This document shows positions 13,692 through 18,310 of a stretch of DNA of 18,310 nt, piece after piece. The stretch is from Deinococcus alpinitundrae (GTDB taxonomy: Bacteria; Deinococcota; Deinococci; Deinococcales; Deinococcaceae). How positions within the stretch are numbered: the stretch's first letter is position 1; every line of letters begins with the position of its first letter. The translations under genes were made by a program, and so were the position numbers. Below the pieces are notes generated by a model that saw only the letters and a program-made list of their open reading frames with translations, ran no database searches and had not been told where the DNA came from. The stretch is from positions 1 through 18,310 of the forward strand of contig NZ_WXZL01000044.1 in assembly GCF_009982895.1 (NCBI RefSeq), given 5' to 3'.

Positions 13692-13726
13692 AGTATAACA
13701 TTTTAGCAGTAAAGCGTTTTACTGAC
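13692..13726. repeat. Partition-cassette repeats, downstream cluster
   Basis: This AT-rich block just after the RHH stop (13728) holds GTATAACA (13693-13700), CATTTTAGCAGTA (13699-13711), the 11-mer AGCAGTAAAGC (13705-13715) and its near-inverse TTTTACTG (13717-13724). The 11-mer recurs exactly at 14672-14682, and CATTTTARCAGTA recurs at 14769-14781 upstream of parA. On the minus strand TGTTATACT forms an extended -10 pointing at the HNH gene. It is a candidate parS or operator site. Confidence 0.6.
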
Positions 13727-13727
13727 T

Positions 13728-13997
13728 TTAGCTGCCATGCCGTTCGAGGTACTCGACCAAGGCCTGATGAAGGACGCTTTTGATGCTGACCCGCTCACCA
13801 CCCCGCACCTTGCGCGCCTTCAGCTGTGCGACGTGAATCTGCAAACGGCGGCTGACGTCCGCGTCCAGGTAATTGGTGAAGCGAACTTCCTGGACCGGAA
13901 ACTCCTCAACAACTGGCTCAAGTTGGCTGTTTACTGTTTTACTGCTTTGCTGCAGTCCTTTCAACACCCCGAACTTGGAAGCTTTCTCATCGGACAT
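13728..13997 (-). CDS. Small ParB-like partition protein, ribbon-helix-helix type
   Basis: This 89-residue protein is encoded directly after, and overlapping by 11 bp, the ParA gene, the standard order for type Ib partition operons. The N-terminal half is polar and flexible (MSDEKASKFGVLKGLQQSSK). The C-terminal half fits a ribbon-helix-helix fold: a strand (VQEVRFTNYLDAD), a helix (VSRRLQIHVAQLKARK), then RVSIKSVLHQALVEYLERHG as second helix. Such proteins bind centromere repeats and repress their own operon, and the flexible tail stimulates the ParA ATPase. The start at 13997 is preferred to 14183 because it makes the overlap short, and the longer frame is antisense-like Trp/Ser-rich sequence inside parA. 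TTTACTG repeats also lie within the gene (13929-13953). Confidence 0.75.
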   Translation of the reverse strand: MSDEKASKFGVLKGLQQSSKTVNSQLEPVVEEFPVQEVRFTNYLDADVSRRLQIHVAQLKARKVRGGERVSIKSVLHQALVEYLERHGS

Positions 13998-14619
13998 CCC
14001 GGACCACCTCCCGGCTGACGAGTTCATAGTCCATCCAGACCAACTTGGCGTACCGATCACCCTTGACGTCCCGAACGCAGACGCCCTCCCGGGCAGCCTT
14101 GCTGATGGCCACGGCGTGCCGTATATCGCGGCTGAACATCGGGATGCCGCCTTCATCCAGTTCCAGACGCAAATCCAGTCCATCCGAATTGGGGGCTGGG
14201 GGAACGTCCGTCAGCAGGACCCGGTAATTGTGCACGCCTGCCTCGATCAGCGGCTCCAGGGTTGCCACCAGCCCGTCGGCACTCACACCGTCAGGTTTAG
14301 TTGGGACGATCAGCAGTGCAGAGTTGTGGGCCAGCTCAACCAGTTCTGCCTGGCCCTCGCCTCCCTTCGTGTCGAGCACGACGAAGTCATACCCTGCCCC
14401 AGGCTCCGGCTGTTGGATGAACGCACTGAACAAGGTGGTCTCGAATTTCCATCCGGTGTACCCTTCCTTCTTGCCGGTCCACTTGACTGCAGAACGCAAC
14501 CGTTCGTCAGCGTCCACCAGCAGGGTGCGATGTTGTTGACCGAGGTGAGCGGCCAGGGTGACGGCCGTGGTGGTCTTCCCGACCCCCCCCTTCTCTGAAG
14601 CGACACTGATGAGTTTCAT
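13987..14619 (-). CDS. parA: ParA-family partition ATPase, small type Ib
   Basis: This 210-residue ATPase of the MinD/ParA superfamily segregates plasmids or second chromosomes by forming ATP-dependent patches on the nucleoid. Residues 1-18 are MKLISVASEKGGVGKTTT, with the deviant Walker A KGGVGKTT and signature Lys. LLVDADERLRSAVKW follows as the A' motif and FVVLDTKGGEGQ as Walker B. There is no N-terminal helix-turn-helix, so DNA binding and autorepression fall to the small partner encoded downstream. The start at 14619 is used because the Walker strand begins at once and residues from the upstream ATG (14700) are translated promoter repeats. No Shine-Dalgarno is obvious. Repeats at 14633-14792 lie over possible -10 boxes. 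Confidence 0.92.
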   Translation of the reverse strand: MKLISVASEKGGVGKTTTAVTLAAHLGQQHRTLLVDADERLRSAVKWTGKKEGYTGWKFETTLFSAFIQQPEPGAGYDFVVLDTKGGEGQAELVELAHNSALLIVPTKPDGVSADGLVATLEPLIEAGVHNYRVLLTDVPPAPNSDGLDLRLELDEGGIPMFSRDIRHAVAISKAAREGVCVRDVKGDRYAKLVWMDYELVSREVVRDVR

Positions 14620-14632
14620 TGTCAGGCAGCTT

Positions 14633-14682
14633 AGCAGCAAAGCTGTAAACGGTATAGCAGAATACCGGAAAAGCAGTAAAGC
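14633..14682. repeat. Partition-cassette repeats before parA
   Basis: This block contains AGCAGCAAAGC (14633-14643), GTATAGCAGAATAC (14652-14665, within a GGTAT/ATACC inverted repeat) and AGCAGTAAAGC (14672-14682), the last identical to 13705-13715. On the minus strand TGCTATACC (14651-14658) could be an extended -10 box 31 bp before parA, so a protein bound here would repress the operon. Confidence 0.6.
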
Positions 14683-14754
14683 TGCATAACGGCAATCCAC
14701 ACCGAGAGGTTCTGTACGCTCAATTTCCGCTCCTCACTGCCAGAGGAGTAGGAA

Positions 14755-14792
14755 GTATAACAGAATACCATTTTAACAGTATTCTGTTATAC
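14755..14792. repeat. 14-bp perfect inverted repeat upstream of parA
   Basis: GTATAACAGAATAC (14755-14768) and its exact inverse GTATTCTGTTATAC (14779-14792) are separated by ten bases (CATTTTAACA). The 14-mer matches 14652-14665 at 13 of 14 positions. Both strands carry TGTTATAC, an extended -10 form, facing parA on one side and the recombinase fragment on the other. It is a likely operator or centromere element of the par system. Confidence 0.7.
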
Positions 14793-15117
14793 GGGTTTTT
14801 GATAGCTTGAGGTTGACCTCTGTTCAGCCTCCCAACCAGCTGCATCGTCGCTATGCCTCTAGATGAACAGCCAGGTCAGGAAGCATCCACTGGTAACACA
14901 GCAGCCCCTTAAGCCCACGCAATGAGCACTGGATCTTTGCTTCAGTCTGCCGGAGACCCCGGGTGCAGCCGCGCACTTTGGTCGGTACTCAGGCAATCGC
15001 ACGCTGCGGGGTGTCCGTCTCCTTGTCCCCCTCAGACTGTCCGTCCTAGGGAAGGCAGACAGATCAGCTCGGGCTGAATTCACCCGTGCCATAGTTAATG
15101 TATGTTATCTATGGGGT
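14793..15117. other. Interval between par cassette and recombinase fragment
   Basis: No intact gene is found in these 325 bases. A minus-strand frame without a start (about 14985 down to a TAG at 14851) reads RQTEAKIQCSLRGLKGLLCY and then QWMLPDLAVHLEA. This is protein-like and may be the C-terminal scrap of a lost gene, but I cannot name the family. Near the right end, TATGTT (15101-15106) and TTATCT (15105-15110) are possible -10 boxes close to the recombinase ATG at 15118. Confidence 0.35.
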
Positions 15118-15387
15118 ATGCCTCTCACCCTTGACGTCTACCGAGTCAACGCTCTCGATCGGGCCCGAAACTGGAACGACCTCGAATCAGGGGAGAGGAG
15201 ACGCCGCGCGGTGGTCGCTGCCCGCGACAAGGACAGAGAAGCCCTCTGGAGTCTGACCGAGGCCTACCTGGTCCTGAACGGCGCGAGCGGCACCAGCGTC
15301 AGTCCCCGAACGTTGAAGGCCTATCGCTGGGCCATCGACCGGTTCCTGATCTATGCGGGCGACCAAGCCTTCAACCTGCTCTCTCCA
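15118..15387 (+). pseudogene. Tyrosine recombinase N-terminus, cut by IS6 element
   Basis: The frame begins MPLTLDVYRVNALDRARNWN, continues ERRRRAVVAARDKD and SLTEAYLVLNGASGTSVSPR, then TLKAYRWAIDRFLIYAG. This is the SAM-like core-binding domain of XerC/D-type integrases, in a form I associate with Deinococcus plasmids and chromosomes. Similarity ends with NLLSPG exactly at the left end of the IS6-family element (15388); beyond it the frame reads 17 residues of IS sequence to a stop. The catalytic domain (Arg-His-x-x-Arg and Tyr) is missing from the window, even to the right of the element, so this is a dead fragment of about 90 residues from a protein of about 300-350. Confidence 0.8.
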
Positions 15388-16197
15388 GGGTTGTGTTGCC
15401 TTAACTCGGCCTCTGGCAGACAGAGGGCAGGGGTGGCCTGAACTTCAGGCCACCCCTGCCGCGACGGTTGACCACGTCTGGAACGCTCGTTTCTGATTGA
15501 TTCTTCTCACTGCGGCGCAAACACTGGTGCGGGAATGATGGTGGAGATTGGTCATCCGGGTGTGCAAGCTCAGGAATTCTTGAGTACGTTTCCGTCGTCT
15601 GAATCCCTGCTGACTTCGCTCTTGTCGCCGTGTGGCTCGATGTTCCTGCTCAATCAGGTTGTTACAGCGGGCCTTGGAGATCACCGCCTGATGGTCAACG
15701 TCAACCAGGCTTGGAATCTCCTGAATCGCCGCTCCGTAACTCTGGAGCTGATCGGTACGAATGACCTCTGGGACATCGTATTCTCCCAACAGCCGGGTCA
15801 GGAAGGTCTTCGCCGCTTCGGTGTCCCGATGCCGCTGGAGGAGAATGTCGAGCACGAACCCGTACTCGTCTACGGCCCTCCAAAGCCAGTGTCGAATACC
15901 ATCAACTGTTGTACAGACCTCGTCCAGGTGCCACCGGGAACCCCGACGGGGTTCCCGGTGACGAAGATGTTCAGCGAAGAGGGGCCCAAACTTGATGCAC
16001 CACTCGCGGAGGGTCTCATGGCTGACCTGAATGCCACGCTGGTGCAGCAATTCTTGAACATCTCTGTAGCTGATCGGGAAGCGGTGGTACAGCCACACAG
16101 CGTGCTGGATGATGGTCATTGGGAAACGGTGGCGGTAGGGCTTCGGGTCGGTCATGGCGGGTCAGCTTACCCCACGCCGATTAAGGCAACACAACCC
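15388..16197 (-). mobile_element. Complete IS6-family insertion sequence, 810 bp
   Basis: The ends are perfect 17-bp terminal inverted repeats: GGGTTGTGTTGCCTTAA at 15388-15404 and its exact complement at 16181-16197. Between them lies a single intact transposase gene on the minus strand. The 810-bp length is typical for IS6/IS26-type elements. The flanking bases do not give the 8-bp duplication expected from a simple insertion (TCTCTCCA on the left, CCCGACGT on the right). The recombinase gene does not resume to the right, so the copy sits at a recombination or deletion junction. Confidence 0.92.
15445..16155 (-). CDS. IS6-family DDE transposase
   Basis: This 236-residue transposase appears intact. 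The N-terminal helix-turn-helix region (PISYRDVQELLHQRGIQVSH) is followed by the RNase H-like core. The DDE triad is Asp78 (WHLDEV), Asp135 (IRTDQLQSYGAAI) and Glu169 (NNLIEQEHRATRRQ), with the second and third about 34 residues apart as in the family. FRRRKRTQEFLSLHTRM is the usual C-terminal motif. IS6-type enzymes move by replicative cointegrate formation and thereby fuse replicons and delete neighbouring DNA. The start ATG 16155 lies 26 bp inside the right inverted repeat, a normal layout. Confidence 0.93.
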   Translation of the reverse strand: MTDPKPYRHRFPMTIIQHAVWLYHRFPISYRDVQELLHQRGIQVSHETLREWCIKFGPLFAEHLRHREPRRGSRWHLDEVCTTVDGIRHWLWRAVDEYGFVLDILLQRHRDTEAAKTFLTRLLGEYDVPEVIRTDQLQSYGAAIQEIPSLVDVDHQAVISKARCNNLIEQEHRATRRQERSQQGFRRRKRTQEFLSLHTRMTNLHHHSRTSVCAAVRRINQKRAFQTWSTVAAGVA

Positions 16198-16201
16198 CCC
16201 G

Positions 16202-16320
16202 ACGTTCACCACCGTTACCTTGGGAATACTCGTCAGTACCTTCGCGCTGGCGCTCAGGCCGCTGCGGAGGGTGGTATTTATGTCGCTCGTCCTGAAGGGG
16301 CGGATCACAACCCAATTCTA
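16202..16320 (+). pseudogene. Possible membrane-protein C-terminal scrap
   Basis: Directly after the IS6 right end a frame without a start reads TFTTVTLGILVSTFALALRP, then LRRVVFMSLVLKGRITTQF and a TAA at 16318-16320. One hydrophobic helix followed by Arg-rich and basic residues resembles the end of an integral membrane protein. The family cannot be named, and it might be chance. If real, the IS separates it from its front part. Confidence 0.25.
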
Positions 16321-16373
16321 AAGAAGCGGCAGAGCAGCCTGAGCATGAATACAGCGGGCTTCAAAGACCTAGC

Positions 16374-17558
16374 TTACTGGCTGTCGGAGTTGGCCTGGGC
16401 TGGAACGAAGATGCCGGATTTGAGGTTTCGCAATGGGATGTTCGTTATGCGCACAAGCAAAGCGGGAACGATGCCGTCCGCAGTGTAGGGTCTGAGTTGG
16501 TCCAAATTGCTAACAAAGTGAATATGTGGCTGATCACTATTCATTATAAACCTGCCTTTTGAATTGACCTGCGCTACATCCGCAAAGTAACTGCCGTCTG
16601 TATACTTGATCAGTGACATGACTACCTCTCCCGCCTTGAGACTCGTTTGAATAGAGTGTCTTGAAAGTATGGGGAGAGGATAAGCTTGGTTCCTGCCAAT
16701 AGAAGCCATTCTGGCTGACCAGCCCGCTTGTAGATTAGGAGAAGTGAGAATACCTATCAACGTCGGTGCCAGGTCACGATAAAATGTGTTCCCTTTCACA
16801 GGCTGATTGTCGGTGCCGAGTTGTAGACGCAGGTCACCGAAAGTCAAAATCGGATTGTTGTAACCTGCCAACTCAAGCTTCGGGGTGACGGGTTCTCGAA
16901 CGGTACTGATAATCAGGAAAGTGGCATTGATGTAACCCTGATTGTTGTGTCTGAATTCCGGCTCTAGTAAGCGGTTTCTGCCATTCGCGTAGTGGACTTC
17001 CAAGTCTCCGGAAGGCAGGAAGACAGAGGCAACATCAGTCGTTGCAAAGGCGTTCTTGACATCGCTGAGGCTGACGAAAGCTCCGGCATCAGGAGGAGGG
17101 CGGGTGAGCAGGGAGCAAGTGGCGGCGCTCTCCAGTGGGGTGGGGGGCTTTGAAGGCTTACTCTCTGTGGCACAGCGGGGTGTGACGGGCCGTGAGGATA
17201 GGGCAGGGAGGCTGATTGGTCCGCTTCCGCCACCCGCTGCCGCGTACAGCACAGCGCTGAGGGTGAGGGCGGCGGCTCCGGCGGCGATGAGTATTTTGGG
17301 CATTAGATACACCTGGGTCATTCCGGCGCTCACGCGGGCGGGTGAACCCAGCTCCGCGAGCGCACGAGCAAGGGCTCCAGGCGGGGATGCGCCGAGCAGC
17401 TGAAATTGTTCGGCGCGCGTCAGCAGATGTTCTTCCAACTCGTCCCAGACTTCCTGCTGCCGCTCCTTGGGCAATCCCCAGGTGGCGCGGCGCAGGTAAG
17501 CCCGGACGGCGGGCGAGGTTGTCAGGAGCGTCGTCGTGGTTGGACTGGCCTTGTTCAC
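16374..17558 (-). CDS. HAAS-domain single-pass membrane protein, PadR partner
   Basis: This is a 394-residue protein. Residues about 15-75 form a HAAS / permease-prefix type helical domain (VRAYLRRATWGLPKERQQEV, DELEEHLLTRAEQF, then ARALAELGSPARVSAGM), which in such gene pairs is linked to the PadR regulator. One transmembrane helix follows (PKILIAAGAAALTLSAVLYA, about 87-107), then a Pro/Ser-rich linker. A C-terminal extracytoplasmic domain of about 230 residues (FVSLSDVKNAFATTDVASVF, then LEVHYANGRNRLLEPEF) resembles a stalk- or copper-amine-oxidase-N-like beta domain. The likely role is a membrane-anchored sensor or surface protein; function unknown. The start overlaps the PadR stop by four bases. 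The distal part (16500-16950) is noticeably AT-richer than the first part. Confidence 0.75.
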   Translation of the reverse strand: MNKASPTTTTLLTTSPAVRAYLRRATWGLPKERQQEVWDELEEHLLTRAEQFQLLGASPPGALARALAELGSPARVSAGMTQVYLMPKILIAAGAAALTLSAVLYAAAGGGSGPISLPALSSRPVTPRCATESKPSKPPTPLESAATCSLLTRPPPDAGAFVSLSDVKNAFATTDVASVFLPSGDLEVHYANGRNRLLEPEFRHNNQGYINATFLIISTVREPVTPKLELAGYNNPILTFGDLRLQLGTDNQPVKGNTFYRDLAPTLIGILTSPNLQAGWSARMASIGRNQAYPLPILSRHSIQTSLKAGEVVMSLIKYTDGSYFADVAQVNSKGRFIMNSDQPHIHFVSNLDQLRPYTADGIVPALLVRITNIPLRNLKSGIFVPAQANSDSQ

Positions 17559-17878
17559 AGCCCGCTCAGGCGCTGCACGGCCCCCGTGAACGCGTTGAAC
17601 TCGGCACGTTTGTCTTGCAGGGTTTGCCGCCCCGCGTCAGTGAGGACGTAATACTTGCGCGGTTTGCCGTTGCGTCCCAGCTCACCGAGTTGCCCGGCGA
17701 GCTGCCCGTCCTGTTCCAGGCGGTGCAGCGCCGGATACAGACTGCCTTCCTTGAACTCGAAGTAACCGCCGGTGCGTTCCTTGGCCGCCTGAAGGATGGC
17801 GAAGCCGTAGAGCGGCCCGCGTTCCAGAATGGTGAGCAGGATCAGATCGAGGTTGCCGCGCAGCAGATCAGGATTCAT
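17555..17878 (-). CDS. PadR-family transcriptional regulator
   Basis: This 107-residue PadR winged-helix repressor reads MNPDLLRGNLDLILLTILER, GPLYGFAILQAAKERTGGYF, then the signature EFKEGSLYPALHRLEQDGQL, wing NGKPRKYYVLTDAGRQTLQD, and a short C-terminal helix, as in the compact PadR-s2 class. The start at 17878 gives the family's standard beginning; the ATG at 17929 would add 17 atypical residues. It ends in an ATGA overlap with the HAAS-domain gene, a known pairing in Gram-positive and Deinococcus-type bacteria. It most likely represses its own operon through the inverted repeats at 17945-17968. The inducing ligand is unknown. Confidence 0.92.
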   Translation of the reverse strand: MNPDLLRGNLDLILLTILERGPLYGFAILQAAKERTGGYFEFKEGSLYPALHRLEQDGQLAGQLGELGRNGKPRKYYVLTDAGRQTLQDKRAEFNAFTGAVQRLSGL

Positions 17879-17944
17879 GGAAGCCTCCGCAAGTCGAGAG
17901 CCTAAGGCGTTGACCACACAGCGTCCCATACGGCTGCCGCCCCC

Positions 17945-17993
17945 ACATAGCTATGTCTGACTACATAGTCCGTCTAGGTATCGGATTTGTCAA
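17945..17993 (-). promoter_or_regulatory. PadR operon promoter and operator
   Basis: ACATAG (17945-17950), CTATGT (17951-17956) and ACATAG (17963-17968) give a perfect 12-bp palindrome plus a second inverted pair with a six-base spacer. PadR sites are typically ATGT/ACAT inverted repeats. A perfect minus-strand TTGACA lies at 17988-17993, and the -10 region (GACTAT at 17965-17970 or TATGTA just beyond) overlaps the repeats. Bound PadR would block polymerase. It lies 67 bp before the PadR start. Confidence 0.65.
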
Positions 17994-17996
17994 GTT

Positions 17997-18200
17997 CTAC
18001 CTCAGGATTTTGTCGATCAGGCAGCGGGCCTCTTCGACCTGCCCAGGCTGTTTGGCCTGGGCCTCCAGCGCCGTCACCTTGACCTGAGCCGCCGCAACGT
18101 ACCCGCGCTGCTCGCCGAGCATGGTCTGGAGTGCTGCCTTCTGGCCTTCTCGCGTTGCGAGCGCTGCGAAGTTCTTTGAGCCGGTGGCCTTCAGCACCAT
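17997..18200 (-). CDS. Short helical ORF beside IS3-type end, hypothetical
   Basis: A 67-codon frame starts at 18200 with GAGGAA five bases upstream. It reads MVLKATGSKNFAALATREGQ and continues with Ala/Gln-rich helical sequence (TMLGEQRGYVAAAQVKVTAL) to a stop at 17997. It is predicted helical, possibly a coiled coil, with no membrane or catalytic motif. It begins about 13 bp beyond the probable end of the IS3-type element, so its real start or promoter may have been altered by that insertion. I recognise no family. Confidence 0.45.
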   Translation of the reverse strand: MVLKATGSKNFAALATREGQKAALQTMLGEQRGYVAAAQVKVTALEAQAKQPGQVEEARCLIDKILR

Positions 18201-18253
18201 GATTTCCTCGACTGGAGTGAACCCAAAACGCAGGACCAGCAGGCAAGTCACTT

Positions 18254-18310
18254 CTAGGTTGGATGATAGCGGGCAGCGAACTCGGCAGGGGGGACATAGC
18301 CAAGACTGGA
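18254..18310 (-). CDS. IS3-family transposase (orfB), last codons
   Basis: The last 19 codons of a minus-strand frame enter from beyond the window and read SSLGYVPPAEFAARYHPT before a TAG at 18254-18256. Ser-Ser-Leu-Gly-Tyr-x-x-Pro-Ala-Glu-Phe is the conserved ending of IS3-family OrfB integrases, after the catalytic Glu. A run starting TGGAGTGAACCC at about 18213 could be the element's terminal repeat. The remainder and the other end are outside the window. Confidence 0.7.
   Translation of the reverse strand, partial: SSLGYVPPAEFAARYHPT

Noticed and set aside
13873..14598. 241-codon plus-strand frame opposite parA
   Set aside because: It is antisense to a clear ParA ATPase with Walker motifs; the translation shows no conserved features.
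13692..14792. Short repeats considered as a CRISPR array or replication iterons
   Set aside because: The repeats are too short, irregularly spaced and in both orientations for CRISPR. No replication initiator gene is adjacent, so partition/operator sites fit better than iterons.
15535..16488. 317-codon plus-strand frame across the IS6 element
   Set aside because: It is antisense to the DDE transposase for most of its length and then crosses the inverted repeat into unrelated sequence. No coherent domain.
1..18310. Search for tRNA, rRNA and riboswitch structures
   Set aside because: I saw no cloverleaf with a TTC loop, no rRNA signature and no recognised riboswitch core by eye. A covariance-model scan would be needed to exclude small ones.

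Overview
The window looks like an accessory replicon (plasmid or megaplasmid) of a Deinococcus-type bacterium. The pointers are high GC with local AT-rich patches, a regulator combining a winged helix, BTAD and GAF, a tyrosine-recombinase N-terminus of a kind I associate with Deinococcus, a -10 box placed directly before a start codon as in leaderless transcripts, and a small parA/ribbon-helix-helix partition cassette. The genus is an inference from gene content; there is no rRNA or other marker to settle it.

Layout. 1-2035 is a scrap yard: the 3' end of an IS4-like element sits in the tail of a torA/bisC-type molybdoenzyme gene, whose front two thirds are gone and replaced by two broken CBS-domain genes. 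2128-4148 (minus) is an apparently intact ArsR-SulP operon with a visible promoter/operator. 4364-5284 (minus) is an intact L-lactate dehydrogenase. 5449-7420 (minus) mixes an mgtA stub, an intact NmrA-like reductase, an SDR gene with an internal deletion and a probably frameshifted small SHOCT-like membrane protein. 7704-10632 (plus) is a stress-type cluster: BTAD/GAF regulator followed by two universal stress proteins. A CBS fragment, a tiny membrane ORF and a 5'-shortened alpha/beta hydrolase follow, to 12029. 12463-13613 holds an unrecognised protein convergent with, and overlapping, an HNH endonuclease. 13690-14792 is the partition cassette with AT-rich repeats on both sides. 15118-16197 is a recombinase N-terminus cut by a complete IS6-family element. 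16374-17878 (minus) is a PadR regulator with its HAAS-domain membrane partner. The window ends in a small ORF and the tail of an IS3-type transposase.

Two non-coding patterns stand out. First, a GGTAA-N6-GGTAA direct repeat with an 11-bp period occurs four times between 7491 and 11103, around the BTAD regulator, the first Usp and the hydrolase. OmpR/SARP-type winged helices bind 11-bp-spaced direct repeats, so this may mark a small local regulon. Second, a repeated 14-mer and an 11-mer flank the par genes and overlap possible extended -10 promoters, as expected for a combined operator/centromere.

About a dozen gene fragments, several cut at identifiable junctions, point to heavy IS-driven rearrangement. 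Intact, probably working units are ArsR-SulP, lactate dehydrogenase, NmrA, BTAD-Usp-Usp, ParA-RHH, the HNH nuclease, the IS6 transposase and PadR-HAAS.
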